Part shown: piece after piece, positions 1-8,461 of the stretch
Numbering within the stretch: position 1 is the first letter of the stretch
Layout: every line of letters begins with the position of its first letter
Assembly (NCBI GenBank): GCA_021801385.1
Contig: JAJYYC010000002.1
Span: 1-45,237, forward strand
Length of the DNA stretch: 45,237 nucleotides
Reading direction: 5' to 3'
Source of the DNA: Microcaldota archaeon
GTDB lineage: Archaea > Micrarchaeota > Micrarchaeia > Micrarchaeales > Micrarchaeaceae
Made by a program: the position numbers and the translations under genes
The notes under the pieces: model-generated
What the model was told of the DNA's origin: nothing
The model's database searches: none
Seen by the model: only the letters and a program-made list of their open reading frames with translations

Positions 1-509
1 AGAACAACCAGTGGGCGATATCTGTTCCAAGGGATAAGCAGAGCGCCGCAAAGACGCTCGCACAGAAGGGCTTCTCTGCAGGCATAAAGGTTCTCCAAGT
101 TGACGGCAATGACGTGATTGCGGTATACAAGGCGGTGCGCGATGCGATAGGTGCCATCGGCGATGGACCGACGCTCATAGAATGCGTGACATACCGTATG
201 AGCATGCACACGACCGCAGATGACCCCACCAAGTATAGGCCGGACGAAGAGGTCGCTAAATGGATGGTCAAGGATCCTATCGAACGTGTCAGGAAATACC
301 TTGTAGGAAAGGGGCTATGGAATGATAATAACGAGAATGAGATGAGGGAATCTCACCGGTCTGCGATAGATGCAGGGGTTGAGAAAGCTGAAAAATTCGT
401 GCCAGACCCTAAAACGATGTTTGACCATGTATACAGCTACATTCCGCAGACGCTGAAGGAGGAGCTTGACGAAGCGCTCGCTTCTGACTTCTATACAAAG
501 GTGAATTAG
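1..509 (+). CDS. pdhA: Pyruvate/2-oxoacid dehydrogenase E1 component, alpha subunit (5'-truncated)
   Basis: The C-terminal part of a thiamine-diphosphate E1alpha subunit; the reading frame is open from the window edge (first full codon at 3), so the N-terminus and most of the ThDP motif lie outside. Visible family signatures are NNQWAISVP near the start, the GPTLIECVTYR strand and the conserved phosphorylation-loop region with YRMSMHTTADDPTKYR. E1alpha and E1beta form the heterotetramer that decarboxylates the 2-oxoacid and reductively acylates the lipoyl group of E2. The stop codon is followed directly by the E1beta ATG with no spacing, so the two are almost certainly co-translated. Pyruvate is the likeliest substrate, but branched-chain 2-oxoacids cannot be excluded from sequence alone. 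Confidence 0.93.
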   Translation, partial: NNQWAISVPRDKQSAAKTLAQKGFSAGIKVLQVDGNDVIAVYKAVRDAIGAIGDGPTLIECVTYRMSMHTTADDPTKYRPDEEVAKWMVKDPIERVRKYLVGKGLWNDNNENEMRESHRSAIDAGVEKAEKFVPDPKTMFDHVYSYIPQTLKEELDEALASDFYTKVN

Positions 510-1475
510 ATGAATGTAAATATGGTTGGAGCGCTCAACAACGCTCTTGAGCAAATAATGAAAGCGGATGACAAGGTCGTACTACTTGGCGAAGACATAG
601 GAAAGGAAGGCGGCGTATTTAGGGTGACAGACGGGCTTGAGGATAAGTTCGGCAGTGGAAGAGTTGTCGATACGCCGCTCGCGGAATCGGTGATACTCGG
701 ATCTGCGATAGGTATGGCGATATCGGGAATGCGCCCGATCCCTGAGATACAGTTCGCAGGATTCATGCTCATGGGATTCGACCAGCTCGTGAACCACGCG
801 GCAAGATATAGGACCCGTTCCCGCTCAAGGTTCTCTGTTCCGATGATAGTAAGGACCCCTGTTAGCGGTGGAGTGCGCACGCTGGAGCACCATTCCGACA
901 GCCCAGAGGCATATTATTCGCACATAGGAGGTCTTATCGTTGTTGAACCTTCCAACCCTTACGATGCGAAAGGTCTACTCATGCGCGCAGCGAAGATGGA
1001 CGACCCGGTGATATTCCTTGAACCGACTAAGCTGTACAGGCTGTTCAAGCAGGAGATACCTGATGAGGCCTATGAAGTCCCTATTGGAAAGGCGAATATA
1101 GTCCAGGAGGGCGATAAACTAACAATCGTCACATTAGGAACTATGGTCCCGTTAGTCAAGGAGGTTGTCGCTAAGAAGGGCGTGTCTGCTGAGATCATAG
1201 ACCTGCGTACCATAAACCCGCTTGATGAAGAGACGATCATAAACAGCGCAAAGAAGACAGGAAGAGTGGTGATAGTACATGAGGCACAGACGAGCTTCGG
1301 TGTCGGAGCGGAGATAGCCGCACGCATCGCAGAAAAGGCGATATTCGAGCTCTCTGCGCCCATTATCAGGGTGGGTTCGCACAGCCTCCCGTATCCGTTC
1401 CCGGGGTATGAGAACTATTACATACCGAACGCGATCAAGGTCTCAAAGGCTATAGACAAGGTGCTTCAGGCGTGA
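510..1475 (+). CDS. pdhB: Pyruvate/2-oxoacid dehydrogenase E1 component, beta subunit
   Basis: A 321-residue protein of normal E1beta length. Landmarks are LLGEDIGKEGGVFRVTDGL near residues 25-43, the RVVDTPLAESVILGSAIGMA segment and HHSDSPEAYYSHIGGL around residue 126, followed by the transketolase C-terminal domain (VVIVHEAQTSFGVGAEIAA). It pairs with E1alpha to bind thiamine diphosphate and decarboxylate the 2-oxoacid in the cytoplasm. It starts with ATG immediately after the E1alpha stop. Many archaea oxidise pyruvate with ferredoxin oxidoreductase, so an intact lipoate-dependent complex marks this lineage, as in Thermoplasmatales, haloarchaea and ARMAN. Confidence 0.95.
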   Translation: MNVNMVGALNNALEQIMKADDKVVLLGEDIGKEGGVFRVTDGLEDKFGSGRVVDTPLAESVILGSAIGMAISGMRPIPEIQFAGFMLMGFDQLVNHAARYRTRSRSRFSVPMIVRTPVSGGVRTLEHHSDSPEAYYSHIGGLIVVEPSNPYDAKGLLMRAAKMDDPVIFLEPTKLYRLFKQEIPDEAYEVPIGKANIVQEGDKLTIVTLGTMVPLVKEVVAKKGVSAEIIDLRTINPLDEETIINSAKKTGRVVIVHEAQTSFGVGAEIAARIAEKAIFELSAPIIRVGSHSLPYPFPGYENYYIPNAIKVSKAIDKVLQA

Positions 1476-1479
1476 TCTG

Positions 1480-1935
1480 ATGGAATGTGAACTATGCGAC
1501 TTCAAAAAATGTTCTGACTACAGAATCATCGAGGATCCGTACTGGATCGCAACGCCCACATATGATGACAGATCCCATCTCGGACGCGCATATGTCACAT
1601 TAAAAAGCGATTGCGGGAATCTCTCTGACCTGAAGGAAGAGGAATGGAATGATCTTCGCATGGTTATAAGCAGGTACAAAAAAGCTTATAGGTCCGCTTT
1701 CGGGACATGTCTGTTCAACAGGTCATGCTTTATGAACGACGCATTCAGGCCGCAACATCCATCTCCACACACACACTTCCATGTGAGGCAGAGATGCAGC
1801 ACTTGTTTGTGTTTCTCTGGCGTGAGCTTTGATTACAAAGAGTTTGGAAGCGATTGCGCAAGGGAACGAAAAAGTCCAGATGATCAGACGGTGAAAGTAA
1901 CAATTAGAGGGATTAGAATAAACGATAAGGGTTGA
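1480..1935 (+). CDS. HIT-family (histidine triad) protein inside the PDH operon
   Basis: A 151-residue protein. The histidine triad reads H97-T-H99-F-H101, matching the HxHxHxx active site of HIT nucleotide hydrolases/transferases, with a preceding beta-alpha region (RAYVTLKSDCGNLSDL) typical of the fold. Cysteines C3, C6 and C11 at the N-terminus and CSTC after the triad suggest an added metal site. HIT enzymes act on nucleotide phosphoesters such as Ap4A or adenylylated compounds. It lies 4 bp after E1beta and 4 bp before E2, so it is transcribed with the complex. A link to lipoyl-AMP or another acyl-adenylate is only a guess. Confidence is high for the family, low for the substrate. Confidence 0.8.
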   Translation: MECELCDFKKCSDYRIIEDPYWIATPTYDDRSHLGRAYVTLKSDCGNLSDLKEEEWNDLRMVISRYKKAYRSAFGTCLFNRSCFMNDAFRPQHPSPHTHFHVRQRCSTCLCFSGVSFDYKEFGSDCARERKSPDDQTVKVTIRGIRINDKG

Positions 1936-1939
1936 TCTT

Positions 1940-3163
1940 TTGAAAGAGCTTAGATTTGTTGATGTGGGCGAGGGGATAACTGAGGGGCACGTAAGGAAGT
2001 GGATGGTTAAAGACGGCGATCAGGTGAAGGAGGACCAGACGCTCGTGCAGGTTGAGACCGACAAAGCGGTAGTAAATCTTCCATCTCCGATAGACGGCAC
2101 CATAAAGATAGTCTCTCCGGAGAACACCACGCTCAAGGTTGGCGATTACATCGCATATGTGGGAACAAAGGATGAGCTTTCATCGATAGGCAGCATGCAT
2201 GCAACAGACTCGCCAAAACAAACGCCGGCAGTTCAGGCCGCACAGGTTCAACCTCAAAAACCAATATCGGACCCCAATGAGGTGCTCGCCACACCGTATG
2301 TTAGGAAGCTCGCAAGAGACCTCGGCGTTGACATAATGACAGTCACAGGCACCGGACCGAACGGAAGAATCCTTGAGAATGATATCAGAGGCCATCTCAC
2401 CTCCTCTGTTCCTCAGAAGGTAGTGCAGAAGTTTTCAGAGACGCTTGAGGAACGGCACGCAGGCGAAATAGAACGCGTGCCATTATCTCAGACCCGAAAG
2501 GCTATAGCCAAGAACATGGAGGCATCATGGACAATCCCAAGGGCAACGCACATGGACATGATAGACGCAACTGCTCTCTATAGAATAGTGAGCGGCGAAA
2601 AGGAACGGATGATGAAGGAACGTAATGTGAAGCTCACCTTCCTGCCTTTCGTGATAAAAGCGGTGGTGCAGGCGCTCAAGGAGAATCCGAACTTCAATGC
2701 GAGCTACGACCATGAGAGGGTCGAGATTATAAGGAAGAGGTATTACAACATAGGGATAGCCGCGGAAGCGCCAGATGGGCTTAAAGTTATAGTGATAAAG
2801 GATGCGGATAAGAAGAGCATAATCGAGATAGCCGCTGAGCTTGCCGCTCTTGCAGAGAAAGTCAGGAGCCAGACCATAACAATCGATGAGATGAAGGACA
2901 GCACCTTCACAATAACGAACATAGGCAGCCTTGGCGGAGGCTTCCTCTCTGTGCCGATGATAAATTACCCTGATGTTGGAATACTTGCGATCCATATGAT
3001 AAGCGAACGTCCTGTCGTTTCAGACGGCATGGTGAAGATAGGCAGGGTGCTGCCGTTCTCCCTATCATTCGACCATAGGGTGGTTGACGGATTTGAGGCC
3101 GTAGGATTCGGCAACGCATTGATTAAATACCTCCAGGACCCCGAGTTCCTGGAAATGCTGTGA
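1940..3163 (+). CDS. pdhC: Dihydrolipoamide acyltransferase (E2) of the 2-oxoacid dehydrogenase complex
   Basis: A 407-residue E2 with three standard parts. A single lipoyl domain (about residues 1-78) carries the lipoylated lysine K42 in VETDKAVVN. After a Pro/Gln-rich linker comes the peripheral subunit-binding domain (about 116-153, ATPYVRKLARDLGV). The catalytic acyltransferase domain (about 180-407) has the active-site sequence DHRVVDG (H379, D383). The start codon is TTG, placed 4 bp after the HIT stop; the protein begins directly with the lipoyl-domain strand KELRFVDVGEG, which supports this choice. E2 forms the core that transfers the acyl group to CoA. Confidence 0.95.
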   Translation: MKELRFVDVGEGITEGHVRKWMVKDGDQVKEDQTLVQVETDKAVVNLPSPIDGTIKIVSPENTTLKVGDYIAYVGTKDELSSIGSMHATDSPKQTPAVQAAQVQPQKPISDPNEVLATPYVRKLARDLGVDIMTVTGTGPNGRILENDIRGHLTSSVPQKVVQKFSETLEERHAGEIERVPLSQTRKAIAKNMEASWTIPRATHMDMIDATALYRIVSGEKERMMKERNVKLTFLPFVIKAVVQALKENPNFNASYDHERVEIIRKRYYNIGIAAEAPDGLKVIVIKDADKKSIIEIAAELAALAEKVRSQTITIDEMKDSTFTITNIGSLGGGFLSVPMINYPDVGILAIHMISERPVVSDGMVKIGRVLPFSLSFDHRVVDGFEAVGFGNALIKYLQDPEFLEML

Positions 3164-3167
3164 TTAT

Positions 3168-4556
3168 ATGGTAATGGGATCGCTTCCGGAACAGGTCGAT
3201 CTTGCGGTTGTTGGGGCAGGCGTAGGCGGATACATAGCGGCGATACGCGGCGCAGAGCTCGGACTCAGCGTCGCGCTTGTAGAAAAGGAGAAACTTGGGG
3301 GCCACTGCCTAAACTATGCATGCATACCATCAAAGACGCTGATACACATAGCGGACATATACTGGAAGGCGCAGAATTCAGAGAAGTTCGGCATAAGCAC
3401 GGAGAGCATACATCTTGATGCAAAACGCATGCTCGAATGGCGCAACGGGGTTTCCGCCAAACTTGAAAACGGGGTTGGGTTTCTTTGCAAAGCGAACGGC
3501 GTTGACGTGCTGAAAGGCGCCGCAACATTCCTGAATTCGCATTCGCTCCAGTTGACCGACGGAGTGACACTTGAATTCAAGAAAGCGATCATCGCAACAG
3601 GTTCTGTTCCTGCGCCGCTCAAGGGGTTCGAATTTTCAGAAACGGTAATAGACTACAAGAAGGCGCTTCAGCTAGACCATATACCGAAATCGATGGCAAT
3701 CATAGGTGCGGGTTATGTGTCTGTCGAGATAGGCATGCTGTATGCTAAGATGGGGTGTGCGGTTTCTATTGTGGCGAGGAGCGACGTGCTATCAAGATTT
3801 GACCAGGAGGCGGTCGCGCTGATAAAGAATAAGATGGATGCGCTCGGAATCAGAGTCTACAAAGGGGTCTCGCCTAAATCGCATGCCGAGGGAAGAATGG
3901 AGCTATCAGATGGAACTGTCATCGAATCGGAGTTGATTGTGGTTGCGATAGGCCTCCTGCCCTACACATCAGGCTTAGGGCTGGAGAACACGTCCGTTAA
4001 GCTCAACGATAAGGGTTTTGTGATAGTGGATGAGAGGCTAATGACATCTGATCCAAATATATATGCGATAGGTGATGTGATAGGGGAACCAATGCTCGCG
4101 CATAAGGCGATGCGCCAAGGCGTAGTTGCCGCAGAGTCGGCATCAGGTGCAAACGCCGCATTTGATAATATAGTTGTGCCAGCGGTCATATTCTCAGATC
4201 CCGAGGTTGCGATAGCCGGAAGCATGGATGAAAAAGAGGGCATAACAGTTTCGAAGTTTCCTCTAACAGCGCTTGGCCGTGCGATAGCGCTTGACGCCAC
4301 TGATGGTTTTGTTAAAATAGCCGCGGACAGTTCAGGCACAATAAAGGGCATAGAGATCGTTTCTGAAGATGCGAATGCGCTGATATCCGAGGCCGCGCTC
4401 GCTATTGAGATGGGAGCAAACCTGGTGGACATCGCAAACACTATACACCCGCATCCGACATACGGCGAAGCGGTTCAGGAAGCGGCGGAGCTTGCGCTCG
4501 GCAGGCCGGTCCACATTTTTTCAGGACGAAAACCGCACCAGCCCAATCCGGTGTGA
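3168..4556 (+). CDS. lpdA: Dihydrolipoamide dehydrogenase (E3)
   Basis: A 462-residue flavoprotein disulfide reductase. The FAD dinucleotide-binding motif GAGVGG is at residues 16-21 and the redox disulfide C47/C52 lies in GGHCLNYACIPSK; the usual T of GGTC is H here, and both cysteines are kept. The NAD-binding motif is AIIGAGYVSVEIG, the second FAD motif is IYAIGDV, and the C-terminal active-site base is in HPHPTYGEAVQEA. The enzyme reoxidises dihydrolipoamide on E2 with NAD+. It starts 4 bp after E2; a second in-frame ATG lies two codons later and is an equally good start. Confidence 0.95.
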   Translation: MVMGSLPEQVDLAVVGAGVGGYIAAIRGAELGLSVALVEKEKLGGHCLNYACIPSKTLIHIADIYWKAQNSEKFGISTESIHLDAKRMLEWRNGVSAKLENGVGFLCKANGVDVLKGAATFLNSHSLQLTDGVTLEFKKAIIATGSVPAPLKGFEFSETVIDYKKALQLDHIPKSMAIIGAGYVSVEIGMLYAKMGCAVSIVARSDVLSRFDQEAVALIKNKMDALGIRVYKGVSPKSHAEGRMELSDGTVIESELIVVAIGLLPYTSGLGLENTSVKLNDKGFVIVDERLMTSDPNIYAIGDVIGEPMLAHKAMRQGVVAAESASGANAAFDNIVVPAVIFSDPEVAIAGSMDEKEGITVSKFPLTALGRAIALDATDGFVKIAADSSGTIKGIEIVSEDANALISEAALAIEMGANLVDIANTIHPHPTYGEAVQEAAELALGRPVHIFSGRKPHQPNPV

Positions 4557-5300
4557 GTGATGAGTATATCGCTAGAACTTGAAAGTGGATATTATAGGAC
4601 AGTGCACGGTTACCTGTTTTGCCAGCGCAGACCCGGCACGGGCCGCGCGCTGGTGTTGCTGCATGGCCTTGGCGCGAACTCCAATACATGGAAAAAAATA
4701 ATAAAGTTCCTTCCCGGCGATGCTGACATATACATGCCAGATCTGCTCGGGCACGGAAGGTCCGATGCGCCAGACATAGATTATGGTATAAACGTGGAGC
4801 TAGAATCAGTATCCGATTTTATCGTTTCATCAAAAATCAAGAGCCCAATAGTATTCGGGAACTCCTATGGTGCATGGATCGCAGGCTTATATGCGGCCGC
4901 AGGAAAGAATTGCGGCGGGATAGTCTTGGAGGATAGCGCAGGGCTCGAACCCTTCTCCGAACATCTGCGTGACACTGCGAAGGAGAGCGCATACAGGGCG
5001 TGGCTGCTTGATGAGTCTCTGAAAATGTCGCCTGAGCGGTCACATGTGATGAGCAGCATAATAAACAACATGGATAAAGGAACACTCACGAGCTCCATAC
5101 TTTCGGGAATAAAATGCGGCGCGCTTATCATCTGGGGCGGCGCAGACACAGTGGTGCCATCATCTCTTGGCAACTGGCTTTCTGGAGAGATTGCGGGCTC
5201 TAAATTAATTATTATAGATGGCGCAGACCATGTTCCCCACATATCAAAACCAGACATTGTTGGATCTGCGGTATCTGAATTCATGGGTCTGATGCACTAG
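4557..5300 (+). CDS. Alpha/beta hydrolase
   Basis: A 247-residue alpha/beta-hydrolase-fold protein. The oxyanion-hole region is LLHGLGAN (about 34-41), the nucleophile elbow is GNSYG with S103, the acid is D197 in GGADTVVP, and the catalytic histidine is H225 in GADHVPH, so the triad is complete. It follows E3 without a gap: GTG at 4557 abuts the E3 stop and ATG at 4560 is the more likely start. As the last gene of the PDH operon it might be a thioesterase, lipoamidase-like or general esterase. The substrate cannot be told from sequence. Confidence 0.85.
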   Translation: MMSISLELESGYYRTVHGYLFCQRRPGTGRALVLLHGLGANSNTWKKIIKFLPGDADIYMPDLLGHGRSDAPDIDYGINVELESVSDFIVSSKIKSPIVFGNSYGAWIAGLYAAAGKNCGGIVLEDSAGLEPFSEHLRDTAKESAYRAWLLDESLKMSPERSHVMSSIINNMDKGTLTSSILSGIKCGALIIWGGADTVVPSSLGNWLSGEIAGSKLIIIDGADHVPHISKPDIVGSAVSEFMGLMH

Positions 5301-5303
5301 CCA

Positions 5304-6086
5304 TCATTCTATATGTATAAGTTCAGAGCCCATGTTCCACTCCTGCTTGGAGTATTTGCCTTCATAGAGCCTTTTCGCGAGCGATTCTTCATCCTCTGTC
5401 AGCTTGCCCGGCACTGTCTTGAATCCGTAGAATGTTGAATAGCCTATGAGCAGCGAGTCGTGGATCTTCTGACTATCCTTACCGCACAGCTCCTTTATGT
5501 TCGCGACCCTCTCCCTTATGCTCTTGATGCCCTTGTCCTTCAGTTTTTCGCCGGGGACCTTAAGCACTGATGAGAGTATGTTAAGATCCGTTTGTATGAG
5601 CATTGTGGCATGGAACATCAATGCGCCTTTCTTCAGCGTAGCCGCTGCACCGAACACTTTCTTTCCGTTAGATGTTATGTCGTTCATGCTGTTCTTTATT
5701 TCTGGGACGCTTGCGAGCGCAAGCGACCGGACCGCTCCGTTCATCATGCCGCTGAAGAGCCGTTCGACGTTCATTCCGATGCCGAAGAGATCAGGCGATA
5801 TGATAGAATAGTTGAGCGCACCCATGTCATGGTAGACCGCACCGCCCCCAGTAAAGCGCTTCACAACCTTTATGTTGTTTGCTTTTGCATACTCCAGATC
5901 GAGCTCTTCATCCGCAAGCTGGAAGCACCCCAACACCGCTGCGCTTCTGTTCCTGTAGAATCGCATCGTCGGCTGAGATTTGCCTTTCGATACCTCCTGG
6001 AATATCGCCTCGTCTACGGCCATATTCATATATGGATCGTCAGGATAATCCTGCTCAATTAGTCTTACGTTCACCAACAACAACAC
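5304..6086 (-). CDS. lplA: Lipoate-protein ligase A, catalytic domain protein
   Basis: A 260-residue protein of the biotin/lipoate ligase superfamily. It has the lipoyl-AMP binding motif RFTGGGAVYHD (about 77-87) followed by GALNYS, and the catalytic-lysine region NGKKVFGAAA with K142. It activates lipoate with ATP and attaches it to the E2 lysine. The C-terminal accessory domain found in E. coli LplA is encoded by a separate gene upstream (6055-6357), as described for the two-part LplA/LplB of Thermoplasma acidophilum. The start is GTG at 6086 or a GTG four codons later at 6074; it overlaps lplB, so the two are translationally coupled. It converges on the PDH operon with only 3 bp between stops. 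Confidence 0.9.
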   Translation of the reverse strand: MLLLVNVRLIEQDYPDDPYMNMAVDEAIFQEVSKGKSQPTMRFYRNRSAAVLGCFQLADEELDLEYAKANNIKVVKRFTGGGAVYHDMGALNYSIISPDLFGIGMNVERLFSGMMNGAVRSLALASVPEIKNSMNDITSNGKKVFGAAATLKKGALMFHATMLIQTDLNILSSVLKVPGEKLKDKGIKSIRERVANIKELCGKDSQKIHDSLLIGYSTFYGFKTVPGKLTEDEESLAKRLYEGKYSKQEWNMGSELIHIE

Positions 6087-6357
6087 CCATTATGGCTGTG
6101 ACAAGGTCGAGCTTCGTCACCATCGGGGTCATGACCCCGCTAAGATAAAATTTGTTCACAGCATCAGAAACGCTAGTGTATTCAAGCTTTGTCCCTTCAA
6201 GATACTTCTCAAGCGTCAGTATCGAGTCCTCCGGCACCATGAAGAAGTCGCCTGTTATCCGGACATTTGACATCTTATTATCATTCACTTCAGCGCTTAT
6301 GCGTATGATCCCCTTTGGGGCCTTATAGATTGTATTTACGTGCATTCTCCACGCCAA
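6055..6357 (-). CDS. lplB: Lipoate-protein ligase accessory subunit LplB (C-terminal domain protein)
   Basis: About 100 residues that match the stand-alone C-terminal domain of lipoate ligases: YKAPKGIIRISAEV then ITGDFF and PEDSI, the pattern of the family consensus 'YKvpgGkLi ... ltGDFF.ePe'. In two-part archaeal ligases this subunit is needed for lipoate activation by LplA. The start is TTG at 6357 or ATG at 6345. A TATA-like element (ATAATTATAG on the minus strand, about 6380-6390) places transcription close to 6360, so the message is nearly leaderless. Its 3' end overlaps lplA by about 32 bp. Confidence 0.82.
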   Translation of the reverse strand: MAWRMHVNTIYKAPKGIIRISAEVNDNKMSNVRITGDFFMVPEDSILTLEKYLEGTKLEYTSVSDAVNKFYLSGVMTPMVTKLDLVTAIMGVVVGERKTN

Positions 6358-6454
6358 AGGTGCATTTATGCACCTACAGAGCTATAATTATCGGCAAAAC
6401 ATTAAAAAGATTGAGGTAAAATTAGGTGTGGCATTTGCCTTTATGGTAGTTTAA

Positions 6455-7189
6455 ATGGATGCGATACCGGTAGTTGAGAGAAGATATGTACTGAAGGAGA
6501 AGATAGACGAGACCCCTGACGTTCTGGTGCTTAAGTTCATGCCAGAGGACGGGAAGCCGTGGGCGTTCGATCCCGGGATGTTCATGATGATATCAGGCAT
6601 CGATAGTGCGGGCAAAAAGTATGTGGCACGCGCCTTCTCCATCGCGTCAGACCCTTCGACTCCCGGCATGGAATTCATGGTCATCAAGGAACCGAGGCAT
6701 GGAGACCACATAGGCAGGTCGCATTTTGTCGATTCGAAGATCGGCGATGTGTTTGTAATGCGCGGGCCTAACGGACAGTTCAGATTTGACCCAAAGCAGA
6801 ACAAGAAAGTGGTCTTTATAGCCGGAGGTACAGGCCTTGCGCCTTTCATATCGATGGTCAGGCACATCAGAGTGACAGATTCCAAGACCGATGCGATACT
6901 GCTCTACAGCACAAGGTTTCCAACAGAGGTCATATACAAGAATGAGCTGGAGAGCTATAAGGAGCTAGGCGTTAGGGTCGTTGTCACAGTCACAAGACCG
7001 GCTGATGGCGATGGATGGACAGGCCAAACTGGCCATATCGATGCGCCAATGCTGCAGAAATATGTGCAGGATCTGCATGAACGGACCTACTACATCTGCG
7101 GACCGCTCGCTTTCGTCAAAGCGGTAAAGGATGCGCTAGCGCTTTTGAACATAGATCAGTCGAAAGTGATGGCCGACGTTTGGGGATAG
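6455..7189 (+). CDS. Ferredoxin-NAD(P) reductase-like FAD/NAD(P) oxidoreductase
   Basis: A 244-residue two-domain flavoprotein. The N-terminal FAD-binding barrel has the RxxS-type motif ARAFSIAS (about residues 65-72) and a second flavin-loop segment GDHIGRSHF. The NAD(P) domain starts at FIAGGTGLAPF (about 125-135) and ends with YYICGPLAFV and a C-terminal aromatic (VMADVWG), all classic for the FNR superfamily. There is no iron-sulfur domain. It could move electrons between ferredoxin or flavodoxin and NAD(P)H. A GGTAGTT sequence lies just before the ATG. No obvious partner gene is adjacent. Confidence 0.85.
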   Translation: MDAIPVVERRYVLKEKIDETPDVLVLKFMPEDGKPWAFDPGMFMMISGIDSAGKKYVARAFSIASDPSTPGMEFMVIKEPRHGDHIGRSHFVDSKIGDVFVMRGPNGQFRFDPKQNKKVVFIAGGTGLAPFISMVRHIRVTDSKTDAILLYSTRFPTEVIYKNELESYKELGVRVVVTVTRPADGDGWTGQTGHIDAPMLQKYVQDLHERTYYICGPLAFVKAVKDALALLNIDQSKVMADVWG

Positions 7190-7290
7190 GCGCTTTTAGA
7201 CCTTTCCGTGTTTCGCCGTGTTTAAAAACAGATATGATGCGTAGTGTCGTGGTTTTTAAACTTAGCTTACATATATAGAAAGGCGATTTT

Positions 7291-7440
7291 ATGGCAGGAA
7301 AAGTAGAAGCGTATTGCGTTAAGTGCAAACAGAAAAGGGAGATGAAGGATCCGGCAGAGGTGACGATGGCCAACGGAAAGAAGGCCAGAAAGGGAACCTG
7401 CCCGACATGCGGGACGAAGATGTTTAAGATAGGAGGTTGA
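7291..7440 (+). CDS. Small zinc-ribbon protein (DUF5679 family)
   Basis: A 49-residue protein starting at ATG 7291. It has two CxxC knuckles, AYCVKCKQKREM near the start and GTCPTCGTKMF near the end, which would bind one zinc ion. The intervening KDPAEVTMANGKKARKG follows the small conserved DUF5679 family seen across archaea and some bacteria. The molecular role is unknown; basic charge and a zinc ribbon would suit nucleic-acid binding. A strong hairpin terminator follows the stop codon by 8 bp. Confidence 0.8.
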   Translation: MAGKVEAYCVKCKQKREMKDPAEVTMANGKKARKGTCPTCGTKMFKIGG

Positions 7441-7447
7441 ATATGAT

Positions 7448-7478
7448 GCGCACGCTTTTGCGTGCGCTCTTTTTATTT
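7448..7478 (+). terminator. Hairpin plus T-tract terminator after the zinc-ribbon gene
   Basis: A perfect 8-bp inverted repeat, GCGCACGC (7448-7455) and GCGTGCGC (7460-7467) around a TTTT loop, is followed by TCTTTTTATTT. It sits between the stop of the DUF5679 gene and the convergent stop at 7478. The T-run is on the + strand only, so it would end rightward transcription. Archaeal termination depends mostly on the T-tract; the hairpin may also protect the RNA end. Confidence 0.65.
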
Positions 7479-7720
7479 CAGTTTCTCAGCAGCCTTTGCA
7501 TGTTTGTACCATCAAAATGTTTTATCACGTCTTTTGCTCTTTCATCACCGCGTAGTGCCAGTCTCTTTATGAGCTTGGCAGCCGCGATCACGGGTTTGTC
7601 TGGCCTCATACATCGTTTTTCAGCCTTCGCCAGATATCTTACATAACTGAACATATCAAGCCTGTCAAGTGCTGTTGCTACCATGTCGCGTTTATGGGGC
7701 CTTGGTCTTGCTTCTGCCAT
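7478..7720 (-). CDS. Hypothetical small protein (80 aa)
   Basis: A small basic protein starting MAEARPRPHKRDMV, with an all-helical look and no motif I recognise. Two signs support it as real. The sequence GGTGTTTGAT lies directly before ATG 7720 and resembles a ribosome binding site, and an AT-rich TATA-like stretch (about 7744-7752) is at the right distance upstream on the minus strand. A longer start at GTG 7729 is possible but would use part of the binding site. It is convergent with the zinc-ribbon gene. Confidence 0.55.
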   Translation of the reverse strand: MAEARPRPHKRDMVATALDRLDMFSYVRYLAKAEKRCMRPDKPVIAAAKLIKRLALRGDERAKDVIKHFDGTNMQRLLRN

Positions 7721-7752
7721 ATCAAACACCTAAATTCTTGGAGATTATATAT

Positions 7753-8454
7753 TTATATTTTCTCCAGTCGGTCGTAGAGTTTATCGATATCCAGTTTGGT
7801 TACGATGAGTGGTATCTTCTCGACCTGCGCTATCTTTATCGCAAGCTTATCCACATTCGTCACGTTATGTATGACGATTATCTTTGGCTTTATCGGTGCT
7901 ATCCTTACCACCACGAGCGGTGATCTTCCTGTAGAAACGCGCTCAAATATGAATGCGCGTTCTGTGGTTGATCCGAAGAGCTTTGTGTATTCTGACGGGG
8001 CCATTTCCAGGATAACTCGCAGGCTGTCCAACCGCGTGTATCCGAAGAGCTTAACAGAATCGAGATATGCGGGGTTGGCAACCACCTTCCCTTCTATGAT
8101 CCTGTTGAAATCGGTTCCGCTTATCGGGGCCATGAAGTCGTGGATCTTATAGTATGAGTCCTTCCCGTCATTCGTGCTGATGTTCTTCTCAAGGCTTGAG
8201 ACGACGTTTCCGCCGCGTTCCTTGTCTATCTTGAAGAGCGTGTCAACAAATCTGCGTATTACGCCAACGCCAGGGCTTAGCCGCCTGTTGCTCTCGTAGT
8301 CGCTTATCGTAGATGTGGAGATCTTTATCTGTTTCGCAAGATCGATCTGTGTTACGCCGAACAGCTCACGCCATTTCTTCATTGTGCTGCCGGGGCTGTC
8401 CGAAAGCGTAATCTCTCCTGCTATCTTCTCCTTTAGCTCATCCATTGTTACCAT
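7753..8454 (-). CDS. XRE-type helix-turn-helix transcriptional regulator (COG1709-like)
   Basis: A 233-residue protein. Residues about 25-75 form a Cro/XRE helix-turn-helix (KKWRELFGVTQIDLAKQIKISTSTISDYE). The remaining 150 residues form a conserved C-terminal domain with FNRIIEGKVVANPAYLDSV and SPLVVVRIAPIKPKIIVIHN, as in the archaeal COG1709 group of predicted regulators; its ligand is unknown. It begins ATG 8454 right after the end of the neighbouring surface-protein gene (8462), so the two may be one leftward operon. Confidence 0.8.
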   Translation of the reverse strand: MVTMDELKEKIAGEITLSDSPGSTMKKWRELFGVTQIDLAKQIKISTSTISDYESNRRLSPGVGVIRRFVDTLFKIDKERGGNVVSSLEKNISTNDGKDSYYKIHDFMAPISGTDFNRIIEGKVVANPAYLDSVKLFGYTRLDSLRVILEMAPSEYTKLFGSTTERAFIFERVSTGRSPLVVVRIAPIKPKIIVIHNVTNVDKLAIKIAQVEKIPLIVTKLDIDKLYDRLEKI

Positions 8455-8461
8455 CGTCGGT

